A DNA stretch of 64,000 nt from Neptuniibacter sp. CAU 1671 (GTDB lineage Bacteria > Pseudomonadota > Gammaproteobacteria > Pseudomonadales > Balneatricaceae): contig NZ_JARHUE010000006.1 of NCBI RefSeq assembly GCF_029222905.1, forward strand, positions 101,399-165,398, written 5' to 3'. The notes under the pieces were generated by a model. That model worked only from the letters and a program-made list of their open reading frames with translations. It was not told the DNA's origin and made no database searches. Position 1 is the first letter of the stretch; each line of letters opens with the position of its first letter. Below are positions 18,493-26,731 of the stretch, in pieces. The position numbers and the translations under genes are program-made.

Positions 18493-18996
18493 ATGAAGCT
18501 GGCGATCATCGTCGCTCAGGCAAAAAATCGGGTCATTGGTATCAATAATACGTTGCCCTGGCATCTGCCGGAAGACCTGCGCTATTTCAAGCAGGTTACC
18601 ATGGCCAAGCCGATCATTATGGGTCGCAAAACCTTTGAATCGATTGGCCGTCCGTTACCTGGACGTGAAAATATCGTGATCAGTCGTCAGGCTGACTATG
18701 CGCCTGCGGGTGTCAGAGTGGTGCCTTCCCTTGAAGAAGCCCGGGAGCTGGCCGAAAACCTATGTTTAATAAACGGTCTGGAAGAAGCCATGGTGATCGG
18801 TGGAGCGCAAATCTATGCACAGGCTTTGCCTTTGGCAGACCGGTTGTATATAACCGAAGTTGATGCGGTTATAGAGGGCGATGCCTGGTTTCCTGCATTC
18901 GACCCTGCAGATTGGCAGGAAGTGGGCCGCAAAGATTTTGCGCCCTCTGGGGATAATCCCTTTGCCTATAGTTTCGTAGTGTATGAAAAGGAGTAG
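18493..18996 (+). CDS. folA: Dihydrofolate reductase
   Basis: Reduces dihydrofolate to tetrahydrofolate with NADPH. The protein has 167 residues and starts MKLAIIVAQAKNRVIGI. The substrate-binding acid is Asp28 in LPWHLPEDLRYFK. The NADPH-binding segments IIMGRKTFESIGRPLPGR and VIGGAQIYAQAL and the ITEVDA strand are all present. ATG 18493 has TAGGAG six bases upstream; the longer frame from 18469 lacks this. It faces thyA across a 118-base divergent gap, pairing the two thymidylate-cycle enzymes. Confidence 0.96.
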   Translation: MKLAIIVAQAKNRVIGINNTLPWHLPEDLRYFKQVTMAKPIIMGRKTFESIGRPLPGRENIVISRQADYAPAGVRVVPSLEEARELAENLCLINGLEEAMVIGGAQIYAQALPLADRLYITEVDAVIEGDAWFPAFDPADWQEVGRKDFAPSGDNPFAYSFVVYEKE

Positions 18997-19005
18997 GTGG
19001 CACGT

Positions 19006-19980
19006 ATGACAATCCGTGCACTGCTGTCTGTGTTGGCAGACGGCAAATTTCACTCCGGGCAGGAGCTGGGGCAACATCTGGGCATCAGTCGCAGTGCGAT
19101 CTGGAAGCATATGCGGCGCCTTGAAGAGGAAGGCCTTGAGATATACAGCGTCAAAGGGCGGGGCTACCGTATTCCCGGCGGGCTGGACCTGCTTAATCTT
19201 GATCTGCTCAATAAAAGCCTGTCTCCGGCGTTGCGGCAGAAACTCGGTGATATCGATCTGCAACTGAATGCCGCCTCGACCAATGCCTCGGCCATGCAGG
19301 ACTGCCTCAGGGGCAACTGTCATGGCAATCTCTATCTGGCTGAACAGCAAAGCGCCGGTCGTGGCCGTCGGGGTCGGACCTGGGTCAGTCCCTTTGGTCG
19401 TAATCTTTATTTCTCTCTGGTATGGCGTTTTGAACAGGGCGTCGGTGCGCTTGAGGGCCTGAGTCTGGTTGTTGGGCTCGCGCTGGTGCAGGCGCTGGAA
19501 GAGATGGGTCTGGCGGGTGCGCAGTTGAAGTGGCCAAATGATCTGCTGGTCAATGGTCGTAAGCTGGCGGGCATTCTGCTGGAGATCAATGGCGAGACTT
19601 CAGGTGCCTGTCAGGTCGTCATTGGTGTCGGTATCAATGTAGCCATGCCTTATCAGCAGGGTGAACAGATTGATCAGCCCTGGACTGATCTGACAACCGA
19701 GATGCGCACTGAATCACTGTCCAGAAATGGAGTGCTTGCTGCCTGCCTGAATCAGCTGGTGCCCTTGCTGATCCAGTTCAGTGAAGGTGGTTTTGTGGAG
19801 TTTGCCCAGCACTGGCAAGAATATAATGCACATCAGGGTAAGTCGATTACTCTGCAGGTGGGTGATAATGAGATCAGTGGTGTATGCCAGGGTGTCGATG
19901 CATCCGGCGCATTGCTGCTTGATACCGGGCAGGGTGTGCAGACCTACCATGGCGGTGAGATCAGTATTCAGCGCGTATGA
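19006..19980 (+). CDS. birA: Bifunctional biotin-protein ligase / biotin operon repressor
   Basis: Activates biotin to biotinyl-AMP and attaches it to acetyl-CoA carboxylase; with its N-terminal helix-turn-helix (LGISRSAIWKHMRRLEEEG) it can also act as repressor. The ligase domain has the biotinyl-AMP loop GRGRRGRTW at residues 119-127, KWPNDLLVNGRKLAGILLE, and a C-terminal SH3-like domain (GVDASGALLLDT). About 324 residues. The frame also opens at GTG 18997, directly after the folA stop, but its Shine-Dalgarno spacing would be only three bases, so ATG 19006 is preferred. No bio genes are nearby. Confidence 0.93.
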   Translation: MTIRALLSVLADGKFHSGQELGQHLGISRSAIWKHMRRLEEEGLEIYSVKGRGYRIPGGLDLLNLDLLNKSLSPALRQKLGDIDLQLNAASTNASAMQDCLRGNCHGNLYLAEQQSAGRGRRGRTWVSPFGRNLYFSLVWRFEQGVGALEGLSLVVGLALVQALEEMGLAGAQLKWPNDLLVNGRKLAGILLEINGETSGACQVVIGVGINVAMPYQQGEQIDQPWTDLTTEMRTESLSRNGVLAACLNQLVPLLIQFSEGGFVEFAQHWQEYNAHQGKSITLQVGDNEISGVCQGVDASGALLLDTGQGVQTYHGGEISIQRV

Positions 19981-20696
19981 TTCTTGAAATTGACGCCGGT
20001 AACAGCTTCGTCAAATGGCGCATTACTCAGGCGGGTGGTGCCGTTGTTGCTGCCGGTCGAAGTGTTTTCAGTGATCTTGAATCCCAACTGCCAGCCGCAT
20101 GGCCGACTAAGTTAAGTGAGGTGCGTGTCGCATCCGTAGCTGGTGAGGTTAATAACCAGCAGCTACTAAACTGGCTACAGCCGCTTTCAGAACATCCTGT
20201 CTACTTTGCGCGTACAGCCGCCTGTTGCGCGGGGGTCGCTAACAGCTATGAGGATCCATCCCGGATGGGTGTGGACCGCTGGCTGGCGATGCTGGCTGCC
20301 TATAATGAGGCGCATTGCGCTTGCTGCGTTGTTGATTGTGGCAGCGCCATCACTGTCGATTACCTCACTGCCCAGGGGCAGCATATCGGCGGATATATCC
20401 TGCCGGGCTTGCGCCTGATGACAGAAAGCCTGCTCAAGGATACCGCCCGGGTGCGATTTGCCACTGAACAGATGCAGGGACATAACACCTCTCCGGGTAC
20501 TGATACAGCCAGTGCTGTGGGGCATGGTGTGAACTATCTGTTCACTGCTCTGCAGGAAAAAATTATCAACGAACTGGCGCCGGATATGCGGTTGTTTATC
20601 ACCGGTGGTGATGGGGCGCTGTTTCATACTCTGGCGGGGTGTGGTGAATGGCGTGAACATCTTGTGCTGGATGGCTTGCGCTGGAGTCAGTCATGA
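19977..20696 (+). CDS. coaX: Type III pantothenate kinase
   Basis: Catalyses the first step of coenzyme A synthesis, ATP-dependent phosphorylation of pantothenate. The type III form is CoA-insensitive and needs a monovalent cation. It has 239 residues with the ASKHA phosphate loop LEIDAGNSFVKWRI, the pantothenate-site motif SRMGVDRWLAMLAAYN, VDCGSAITVDYL, and GGYILPGLRLM. The ATG overlaps the birA stop (ATGA), as in Pseudomonas birA-coaX, so the pair is translationally coupled. Confidence 0.94.
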   Translation: MILEIDAGNSFVKWRITQAGGAVVAAGRSVFSDLESQLPAAWPTKLSEVRVASVAGEVNNQQLLNWLQPLSEHPVYFARTAACCAGVANSYEDPSRMGVDRWLAMLAAYNEAHCACCVVDCGSAITVDYLTAQGQHIGGYILPGLRLMTESLLKDTARVRFATEQMQGHNTSPGTDTASAVGHGVNYLFTALQEKIINELAPDMRLFITGGDGALFHTLAGCGEWREHLVLDGLRWSQS

Positions 20697-21385
20697 TATT
20701 GCTGCGCTGGGGGTTGTTGTTCCTGGTGCTGGCCAATACGTTGTTGTTTTTCTGGTTCTCAATGCAAACGGGCCAGGGTGACCGAACACAGAATGAAGAT
20801 GCTGAGCTGCAACGCCTGCGGCTATTGAATGAGTTCAACGCGGGAGAGCTGCGCCTGAAACAGGAAGCTCTTCTGCCATCCGCTGCGGGTGGTGAAGTGG
20901 CTGATACGTGTTATGAAGTCAGTGGTTATTCTGATGAACCTGCAGCGACCGGGTTACAGCAATGGTTGCATGCACGGCAGATAACGGCGTATATCGAATC
21001 GGAACGGGTAGTGTTGCCTGAACAATACAGGCTTACCCTGCCTGTCGTTATCTCTACCTCTGAACGCCTGAGATTGCTCGATCAGTTGCGCAGACACGGC
21101 CTGGAAGGGCAGCTGGCTGATATGTCAGAAATGCGCCAGACGCTGGCGGTGTATCAAAATCAACGGCGGGCCAACCAGGCGCAATCACTGCTTTCGTTGC
21201 TCGAAGTGTCGTCGGAAGTGAACCCTGTCAGTCCTTTTGAAACCCGCTCCAGAGTGCTGTTTGATGCCGCTATTGATGAAATTTTATTCAATAAAATCAA
21301 AGAAATAGTTGCAAACAGCCCATCTGAGTTAAAAATTACAAAAAAAACGTGCACAGGGGTTGAAAGCCTCAAACGTACTGAGTAA
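20693..21385 (+). CDS. Membrane-anchored SPOR-like protein
   Basis: A 230-residue protein with one N-terminal transmembrane helix (LLRWGLLFLVLANTLLFFWF) and a soluble part probably in the periplasm. A coiled-coil-prone stretch (EDAELQRLRLLNEF) is followed by a region with SPOR-like alternation (CYEVSGYSDEPAATGLQQWL, then YRLTLPVVIS). A SPOR-like gene occupies this place after coaX in Pseudomonas. Binding to denuded peptidoglycan is only inferred. It overlaps coaX by four bases. Its TAA stop is also the first half of the -10 hexamer of the downstream tRNA promoter. Confidence 0.7.
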   Translation: MILLRWGLLFLVLANTLLFFWFSMQTGQGDRTQNEDAELQRLRLLNEFNAGELRLKQEALLPSAAGGEVADTCYEVSGYSDEPAATGLQQWLHARQITAYIESERVVLPEQYRLTLPVVISTSERLRLLDQLRRHGLEGQLADMSEMRQTLAVYQNQRRANQAQSLLSLLEVSSEVNPVSPFETRSRVLFDAAIDEILFNKIKEIVANSPSELKITKKTCTGVESLKRTE

Positions 21386-21388
21386 TAT
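21360..21388 (+). promoter_or_regulatory. Strong sigma-70 promoter of the tRNA-tufB operon
   Basis: TTGAAA (21360-21365), a 17-base spacer and TAATAT (21383-21388), followed by the GC-rich discriminator ACGCGCC. This is typical of stringently controlled stable-RNA promoters. An A-rich stretch (TTAAAAATTACA, then a run of A) just upstream could act as an UP element. Transcription would start near 21395, about 16 bases before tRNA-Thr. Confidence 0.78.
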
Positions 21389-21410
21389 ACGCGCCACTTC
21401 GTTGTTGTGA

Positions 21411-21486
<76 letters not shown>

Positions 21487-21511
21487 TTTCAACAGCGAGG
21501 CATCGATAGAT

Positions 21512-21595
21512 GGTGAGGTTCCCGAGTGGCCAAAGGGATCAGACTGTAAATCTGACGCGCGAGCTTCGGTGGTTCGAATCCACCCCTCACCACCA
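21512..21595 (+). tRNA. tyrU: tRNA-Tyr (GUA)
   Basis: A class II tRNA with a long variable arm. The acceptor arm GGTGAGG pairs with CCTCACC, the anticodon GTA is at 21546-21548, the T loop is GGTTCGAATCC and CCA is encoded. Second tRNA of the tufB operon. Confidence 0.97.
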
Positions 21596-21607
21596 TTCGA
21601 CAGCAAG

Positions 21608-21682
21608 GCGGGTATGGTATAGTGGCTATTACCTCAGCCTTCCAAGCTGAAGAGGCGGGTTCGATTCCCGCTACCCGCTCCA
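21608..21682 (+). tRNA. glyT: tRNA-Gly (UCC)
   Basis: The acceptor arm GCGGGTA pairs with TACCCGC. The anticodon stem TCAGC/GCTGA encloses the loop CTTCCAA, with anticodon TCC at 21641-21643. The T arm is GGGTTCGATTCCC and CCA is encoded. Third tRNA of the tufB operon. Confidence 0.97.
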
Positions 21683-21691
21683 GCACGTTAT

Positions 21692-21766
21692 GCTCAAGTA
21701 GCTCAGGGGTAGAGCACACCCTTGGTAAGGGTGAGGTCGGCGGTTCAATTCCGCTCTTGAGCTCCA
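21692..21766 (+). tRNA. thrT: tRNA-Thr (GGU)
   Basis: The acceptor arm GCTCAAG pairs with CTTGAGC. The anticodon GGT is at 21724-21726, the D arm contains AGCTCAGGGGTAGAGC and CCA is encoded. Fourth tRNA of the operon; tufB starts 79 bases downstream, so tRNA processing releases the tuf mRNA. Confidence 0.97.
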
Positions 21767-21845
21767 TATTTTAAGGGTAGATATAGAAATATATCTGCCC
21801 TTTGTTATATTTGGCGCTTCGTAACTCAAACGTAGAGAATTGATC

Positions 21846-23069
21846 ATGGCTAAAGCACAATTTGAACGTTCCAAACCGCACGTAAACGTAGGCACCATCG
21901 GCCACGTTGACCACGGTAAAACTACTCTGACAGCTGCACTGACTCGCGTTTGTGCTGAGACTTGGGGTGGCAGTGCCGTTGCATTTGATGGTATCGACAA
22001 CGCTCCAGAAGAGCGTGAGCGTGGTATCACCATCGCAACTTCTCACGTTGAGTACGATTCACCAGCACGTCACTATGCGCACGTTGACTGCCCAGGACAC
22101 GCTGACTATGTGAAAAACATGATCACCGGTGCTGCACAGATGGACGGTGCGATTCTGGTATGTGGCGCGACTGACGGCCCAATGCCTCAGACCCGTGAGC
22201 ACATCCTGCTGTCTCGTCAGGTAGGTGTACCTTACATCGTTGTATTCCTGAACAAGGCAGACCTGCTGGCTGACGACTGCGGCGGCGCAGACTCTGAAGA
22301 ATACCAGGAGATGCTGGAACTGGTTGAAATGGAACTGCGTGAGCTGCTGGACACTTACGACTTCCCAGGTGATGACACTCCAATCATCCCAGGTTCTGCG
22401 CTGATGGCGCTGAACGGCGAAGACGAAAACGGTCTGGGTACTTCTGCAGTTAAGAAACTGGTTGAAACGCTGGACTCTTACATCCCAGAACCAGAGCGTG
22501 CAATCGACGGTGCATTCATCATGCCTATCGAAGACGTATTCTCTATCCAGGGTCGTGGTACTGTAGTAACTGGCCGTGTTGAGCGCGGTATCGTTAAAGT
22601 AGGCGACGAGATCGAAATCGTTGGTATCCGTCCAACTACTAAAACTACCTGTACTGGTGTTGAGATGTTCCGTAAGCTGCTGGACGAAGGTCGTGCAGGT
22701 GAGAACATTGGTGCGCTGCTGCGTGGTACCAAGCGTGATGACGTTGAGCGTGGTCAGGTACTGTGTAAGCCTGGTTCAATCAAGCCTCACACCCGTTTCG
22801 AAGGCGAAGTATACGTACTGAGCAAAGAAGAAGGTGGTCGTCACACTCCATTCTTCAAAGGCTACCGTCCACAGTTCTACTTCCGTACCACTGACATCAC
22901 TGGTGCATGTGAACTGCCGGAAGGCGTTGAAATGGTAATGCCTGGCGATAACATCCAGATGGACGTTACGCTGATCAACCCAGTAGCAATGGAAGAAGGT
23001 CTGCGCTTCGCGATTCGTGAAGGTGGCCGTACCGTTGGCGCGGGTGTTGTATCCAAAATTGTTGAATAA
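21846..23069 (+). CDS. tufB: Elongation factor Tu (copy 1)
   Basis: The GTPase that delivers aminoacyl-tRNA to the ribosome, 407 residues. G1 is GHVDHGKTT, switch [14 protein letters not shown]4 NKAD and G5 GSAL. An acidic insertion ([15 protein letters not shown]) after NKADL makes it longer than E. coli EF-Tu (394) and is a useful lineage marker. It starts ATG 21846 and follows the four tRNAs. The nucleotide sequence appears identical to copy 2 (38389) from the second base of the start codon to the last six codons. Confidence 0.98.
   Translation: MAKAQFERSKPHVNVGTIGHVDHGKTTLTAALTRVCAETWGGSAVAFDGIDNAPEERERGITIATSHVEYDSPARHYAHVDCPGHADYVKNMITGAAQMDGAILVCGATDGPMPQTREHILLSRQVGVPYIVVFLNKADLLADDCGGADSEEYQEMLELVEMELRELLDTYDFPGDDTPIIPGSALMALNGEDENGLGTSAVKKLVETLDSYIPEPERAIDGAFIMPIEDVFSIQGRGTVVTGRVERGIVKVGDEIEIVGIRPTTKTTCTGVEMFRKLLDEGRAGENIGALLRGTKRDDVERGQVLCKPGSIKPHTRFEGEVYVLSKEEGGRHTPFFKGYRPQFYFRTTDITGACELPEGVEMVMPGDNIQMDVTLINPVAMEEGLRFAIREGGRTVGAGVVSKIVE
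21847..23053 (+). repeat. Near-perfect direct repeat, copy 1 (tuf gene body)
   Basis: About 1,207 bases with no difference found by eye against 38390-39596. Identity begins inside the start codon and ends at the third base of a Ser codon six codons before the stop. After this point three silent differences occur (Ser TCC/TCT, Ile ATT/ATC, Glu GAA/GAG). The sharp limits at the coding region point to gene conversion between the two tuf genes. Confidence 0.9.
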
Positions 23070-23086
23070 AATTCGATAATTAGGTG

Positions 23087-23115
23087 TTGCTATCCCCTAG
23101 GGACGTCCATATAAT
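23087..23115 (+). promoter_or_regulatory. Sigma-70 promoter of tRNA-Trp-secE-nusG
   Basis: TTGCTA (23087-23092), a 17-base spacer and a perfect TATAAT (23110-23115), followed by GTGCGTCC. The -10 ends 20 bases before tRNA-Trp. It lies in the gap after tufB and should drive the tRNA, secE and nusG. Confidence 0.78.
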
Positions 23116-23135
23116 GTGCGTCCCTATTAGGCAGT

Positions 23136-23211
<76 letters not shown>

Positions 23212-23271
23212 ATTCATTCGGAATTGGCATCCAAAAAAGCCCAAGCTTATTGTTATCCAGAGGCCCAAGGC

Positions 23272-23640
23272 GTGAACGCGAAAGTGACTTCCGAAGGATC
23301 AAAATTTGATGCCCTGAAATGGGTAGTTGTTATCGCGCTCTTGGCAGCAGGTGTGGTGGGTAACTCGATGTACGCAGAGCATTCGCTGCTGTACCGGGTT
23401 GTTGCTTTGCTGGTGCTGGCGCTGGTGGCAGGGTTTGTGGCGTTGCAGACTGAAAAAGGCCGTGCTTTTTTCAAGCTGTTTAAAGAAGCTAAGTCAGAGA
23501 TCCGTAAGGTTGTCTGGCCAACACGTCAGGAAACAGCTCAGACAACTGCGATGGTGGTTGTGGTGGTGCTTATTGTTGGCCTGATGTTGTGGGGTTTGGA
23601 TTCCCTGCTCGGTTGGGTGGTTTCCGGGGTAATCGGTTAA
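23272..23640 (+). CDS. secE: Preprotein translocase subunit SecE
   Basis: The small essential subunit that clamps SecY in the inner membrane, 122 residues. Three hydrophobic segments are seen: about 17-35 ([18 protein letters not shown]), 43-60 ([18 protein letters not shown]) and the conserved C-terminal one ([20 protein letters not shown]). The last is preceded by the SecE signature [16 protein letters not shown]. The start is GTG 23272 with AGG upstream; the open frame reaches back into tRNA-Trp, but that part is not coding. nusG follows after 13 bases. Confidence 0.94.
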   Translation: MNAKVTSEGSKFDALKWVVVIALLAAGVVGNSMYAEHSLLYRVVALLVLALVAGFVALQTEKGRAFFKLFKEAKSEIRKVVWPTRQETAQTTAMVVVVVLIVGLMLWGLDSLLGWVVSGVIG

Positions 23641-23653
23641 AGGTATAGGTAGC

Positions 23654-24187
23654 ATGGCTAAGCGTTGGTATGTAGTACATGCGTACTCCGGGTACGAAAA
23701 GCGCGTAATGAATACGCTGAAAGAGCGTATCAATCTGCATCAGATGCAGGATCTCTTTGGTGATGTGCTGGTGCCCACCGAAGAGGTGGTAGAGATTCGT
23801 GACGGCAAAAAACGCAAGTCCGAACGCAAGTTCTACCCGGGTTACGTGCTGGTAAACATGGATATGAATGATGAAACCTGGCACTTGGTGAAAGATACGC
23901 CGCACGTGCTGGGCTTCATTGGTGGTACCGCAGGCAAGCCTGCGCCAATCACTGAAGCTGAAGCAAACGAGATTCTTAACCGTGTAGAAAGCGGAGTTGA
24001 TAAGCCGCGGCCTAAGACTGTATTTGAGCCGGGTGAGATGGTGCGTGTCACTGACGGTCCGTTTGCTGACTTCAACGGTGTGGTTGAAGAGATTAATTAC
24101 GAGAAGAACAAGCTGCAGGTTGCGGTATTGATCTTCGGTCGCTCAACTCCGGTTGAGCTGGATTTCAGTCAGGTCGAAAAGGCCTGA
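23654..24187 (+). CDS. nusG: Transcription termination/antitermination factor NusG
   Basis: Binds RNA polymerase through its NGN domain, increases processivity and couples to Rho or ribosomal S10. It has 177 residues. The NGN domain begins [17 protein letters not shown] and includes [11 protein letters not shown]. The C-terminal KOW domain carries [20 protein letters not shown] and ends [16 protein letters not shown]. Co-transcribed with secE; a terminator-like hairpin follows the stop. Confidence 0.97.
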   Translation: MAKRWYVVHAYSGYEKRVMNTLKERINLHQMQDLFGDVLVPTEEVVEIRDGKKRKSERKFYPGYVLVNMDMNDETWHLVKDTPHVLGFIGGTAGKPAPITEAEANEILNRVESGVDKPRPKTVFEPGEMVRVTDGPFADFNGVVEEINYEKNKLQVAVLIFGRSTPVELDFSQVEKA

Positions 24188-24207
24188 TAAAACGAATTCC
24201 GGAATAA

Positions 24208-24230
24208 CCTCAGCGGCTGCTGGGGTTTTT
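24208..24230 (+). terminator. Intrinsic terminator between nusG and rplK
   Basis: A 7-bp stem CCTCAGC/GCTGGGG (one T-G pair) with loop GGCT, followed directly by TTTTT. It separates secE-nusG from the L11-L1 genes. No convincing promoter is seen in the remaining 58 bases before rplK, so read-through may be needed. Confidence 0.7.
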
Positions 24231-24288
24231 CTGTCTTGTAAAAACGGGGAGCCTTCGGGCGTTATACCCACTAGGAGTACATTGAAAA

Positions 24289-24723
24289 ATGGCTAAGAAA
24301 ATTCAGGCGTACATCAAGCTGCAGGTTGCAGCTGGTGCAGCTAACCCTTCTCCGCCGGTTGGTCCTGCATTGGGTCAGCATGGTGTGAACATCATGGAAT
24401 TCTGTAAGGCGTTCAACGCTGCTACACAGGGTCTGGAGCCAGGTCTGCCTACTCCGGTTGTGATTACAGTTTATTCTGATCGCAGCTTCACTTTTATTAC
24501 TAAAACTCCTCCAGCGTCTGTATTGCTGAAAAAAGCAATGGGTCTGAAGAGTGGTTCCAGCCGTCCTAACACTGAGAAAGTGGGTACTGTTACCCGTGCT
24601 CAGCTGGAAGAGATTGCGACCGTTAAAATGCCTGACCTGACTGCTGCAGATATGGATGCGGCTGTGCGTACCATCGGTGGTACTGCGCGTAGCATGGGTC
24701 TGAGAGTAGAGGGTGAAGAGTAA
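24289..24723 (+). CDS. rplK: 50S ribosomal protein L11
   Basis: Part of the GTPase-associated centre of the large subunit, also needed for RelA activation. It has 144 residues, with the N-terminal thiostrepton-binding domain [20 protein letters not shown] and the rRNA-binding C-terminal part ending [10 protein letters not shown] good TAGGAG precedes the start. Its TAA overlaps the rplA ATG (TAATG). Confidence 0.97.
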   Translation: MAKKIQAYIKLQVAAGAANPSPPVGPALGQHGVNIMEFCKAFNAATQGLEPGLPTPVVITVYSDRSFTFITKTPPASVLLKKAMGLKSGSSRPNTEKVGTVTRAQLEEIATVKMPDLTAADMDAAVRTIGGTARSMGLRVEGEE

Positions 24724-25418
24724 TGGCTAAGCTGACTAAGCGCCAGAAGGCGATCAACGAAAAGATCCAGCGCGGTAAAGCTTACGGTATCGAAGAAGCT
24801 GTAACTCTGCTGTCTGAACTGTCTGCTGTTAAGTTCAAAGAAACCGTTGATGTTTCTGTGAACCTGGGCGTTGATCCACGTAAATCTGATCAGGTTGTAC
24901 GTGGTTCTACTGTACTGCCAAACGGTACTGGTAATGACGTGCGTGTTGCTGTGTTTGCTCAGGGTGAAAACGCTGAGAAAGCAAAAGCTGCAGGTGCAGA
25001 CGTTGTCGGTTTTGAAGATCTGGCTGAACAGATGAAAGGCGGCGATCTGAACTTTGGTGTTGTTATTGCAACTCCAGATGCGATGCGCGTTGTAGGTCAG
25101 CTGGGTCAGGTTCTGGGTCCTCGTGGTCTGATGCCAAACCCTAAAGTTGGCACCGTGACTCCAGACGTTGAAACCGCTGTTAAGAATGCTAAAGCCGGTC
25201 AGGTGCGTTTCCGTACTGACAAGAACGGCATCATCCACGCGGGTGTTGGTAAAGTTGACTTTGAAGCAGCTGCTATCAAGCAGAACATCGAAGCACTGAT
25301 CTCCGACCTGAAGAAGCTGAAACCAGCTTCTGCTAAAGGCGTGTATGTGAAAAAAGTTACCCTGTCGACCACTATGGGTCCAGGTCTGCTGGTTGATCAG
25401 TCCTCTCTGGACGCTTAA
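24723..25418 (+). CDS. rplA: 50S ribosomal protein L1
   Basis: L1 stalk protein (231 residues), and in E. coli the translational repressor of its own operon. Conserved segments are [39 protein letters not shown] and [18 protein letters not shown]. Coupled to rplK by TAATG. An L1-binding leader upstream of rplK could lie in 24231-24288 but was not identified with confidence. Confidence 0.97.
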   Translation: MAKLTKRQKAINEKIQRGKAYGIEEAVTLLSELSAVKFKETVDVSVNLGVDPRKSDQVVRGSTVLPNGTGNDVRVAVFAQGENAEKAKAAGADVVGFEDLAEQMKGGDLNFGVVIATPDAMRVVGQLGQVLGPRGLMPNPKVGTVTPDVETAVKNAKAGQVRFRTDKNGIIHAGVGKVDFEAAAIKQNIEALISDLKKLKPASAKGVYVKKVTLSTTMGPGLLVDQSSLDA

Positions 25419-25628
25419 TCAGTAATAAAGGTTTTTTGAGGGTCTTCTGAACCTGTTTTTCAGAGACGAAGGCCGTCAAAGACCGCAGGTGAGGGTCGCT
25501 TGCGGCCCTCTTAATGGGTAACCAGCCTGCGCAGACGGTGTGATGCTGTATTTGAATCAGACCACCGTACTCGTAGCCCCTCTGGGGCGGTTGGTAACAA
25601 GTCGAAAGACGAACTCCAGGAGTAAATT
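25419..25628 (+). promoter_or_regulatory. Probable L10 (rplJL) mRNA leader
   Basis: A 210-base gap before rplJ with several potential stems, among them GAGGGTCGC/GCGGCCCTC (about 25491-25510) and the GACGGTG/CACCGTAC area near 25537-25570. In gammaproteobacteria this gap carries the L10 leader, to which the L10-L12 complex binds to repress rplJL translation. The assignment is by position and structure. No clear separate promoter is seen. Confidence 0.6.
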
Positions 25629-26120
25629 GTGGCATTAGGACTTGAAGATAAAAAAGCGATCGTCGCTGAAGTCCACGAAGCTGCTAAAGGTGCTCTGTCT
25701 GCTGTTGTTGCGGATTCCCGCGGCGTTGAAGTAGGCGATATGACTGCCCTGCGTAAGCAGGCGCGCGAAGCAGGGGTATGGCTGAAAGTCGTACGTAACA
25801 CCCTGGCGCGTCGTGCAGTTGAAGGTACTGACTACGCATGCTTGCAGGATGCTTTCAAAGGTCCGTCTATCATTGCTTTCTCCACTGAGCACCCAGGTGC
25901 CGGTGCGCGTATCCTGAAGGATTTCGCGAAAGGTAATGACAAGTTCGAACTGAAAGCAGCAGCTTTTGATGGTGAACTGGTTGATGTTGCTGTGCTGGCA
26001 AGCTTGCCAACATACGACGAAGCCATTGCCAAGTTGATGGCGTGCATGAAAGAAGCTGCCGCCGGCAAACTGGTACGTACCATTGCTGCGATTCGCGATC
26101 AAAAAGAGCAGGCAGCCTAA
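25629..26120 (+). CDS. rplJ: 50S ribosomal protein L10
   Basis: Base of the L7/L12 stalk (163 residues) and probable autoregulator via its leader. It starts at GTG 25629 with AGGAG seven bases upstream. The N-terminal rRNA-binding domain has [20 protein letters not shown] and [15 protein letters not shown]. The C-terminal helix that binds L12 dimers ends [11 protein letters not shown]. Confidence 0.97.
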   Translation: MALGLEDKKAIVAEVHEAAKGALSAVVADSRGVEVGDMTALRKQAREAGVWLKVVRNTLARRAVEGTDYACLQDAFKGPSIIAFSTEHPGAGARILKDFAKGNDKFELKAAAFDGELVDVAVLASLPTYDEAIAKLMACMKEAAAGKLVRTIAAIRDQKEQAA

Positions 26121-26187
26121 GCGCTTTAGCCTTGTTTTTTGAAACTGTTTTAATGGCCTACGGGCTGACAAATATCAGGAATTTAAA

Positions 26188-26562
26188 ATGTCTCTGACTA
26201 ACGAAGATATCCTTAACGCTATTGCTGAAATGTCTGTAAAAGACGTTGTTGCTCTGATCGAAGCAATGGAAGAAAAATTCGGTGTAACTGCTGCTGTTGC
26301 AGTTGCTGCTGGCCCTGCTGCTGGTGGTGACGCTGCTGCTGCTGAAGAACAGACTGAGTTTGACGTTATTCTGGCCGCTGCTGGCGAGAAGAAAGTAAAC
26401 GTAATCAAAGTTGTACGTGGTGCAACTGGTCTGGGTCTGAAAGAAGCTAAAGCTATCGTTGACGGTGCCCCATCCACTGTTAAAGAAGGCCTGAGCAAAG
26501 ACGACGCAGAAGCTCTGAAGAAAGAACTGGAAGAAGCTGGCGCTACTGTTGAAGTTAAGTAA
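26188..26562 (+). CDS. rplL: 50S ribosomal protein L7/L12
   Basis: The multi-copy stalk protein that recruits translational GTPases, 124 residues. An N-terminal dimerisation helix is followed by a flexible Ala/Gly/Pro-rich hinge ([19 protein letters not shown]) and a C-terminal domain with [20 protein letters not shown]. Codon use is strongly biased to favoured codons. The promoter-distal rpoBC genes lie beyond an attenuator-like hairpin. Confidence 0.98.
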   Translation: MSLTNEDILNAIAEMSVKDVVALIEAMEEKFGVTAAVAVAAGPAAGGDAAAAEEQTEFDVILAAAGEKKVNVIKVVRGATGLGLKEAKAIVDGAPSTVKEGLSKDDAEALKKELEEAGATVEVK

Positions 26563-26578
26563 TAGCTTCTTGCTACAC

Positions 26579-26637
26579 CAGGCAGCTTGACTGCCTGAAG
26601 TGCTGATGGCTGGTGGCTAAATGCCACCGGCCTTTTT
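26579..26637 (+). terminator. Attenuator/terminator between rplL and rpoB
   Basis: Two consecutive hairpins. CAGGCAG/CTGCCTG with loop CTTGA (26579-26597) is followed by a 10-bp stem GGCTGGTGGC/GCCACCGGCC with loop TAAAT and a TTTTT tail (26608-26637). In E. coli this gap holds an attenuator that lets only part of the polymerases into rpoBC, plus an RNase III site. The same division of labour is likely here. Confidence 0.8.
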
Positions 26638-26731
26638 CCGTTATTTTGTGCTGTAAACGATAACGGTATATCAGACGCCAACCTTAATTGGCTCTGCCTG
26701 TACAAATTGGTGCACTTGCTGGGGATCACTG

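Noticed and set aside
21489..21767. Open frames antisense to the tRNA cluster, with GIEPPTSPLP-like strings
   Set aside because: Classic spurious translations of tRNA genes on the opposite strand.
24231..24288. Possible separate promoter for rplKA
   Set aside because: TTGTAA and TTATAC are about 20 bases apart, too far for a credible sigma-70 promoter.
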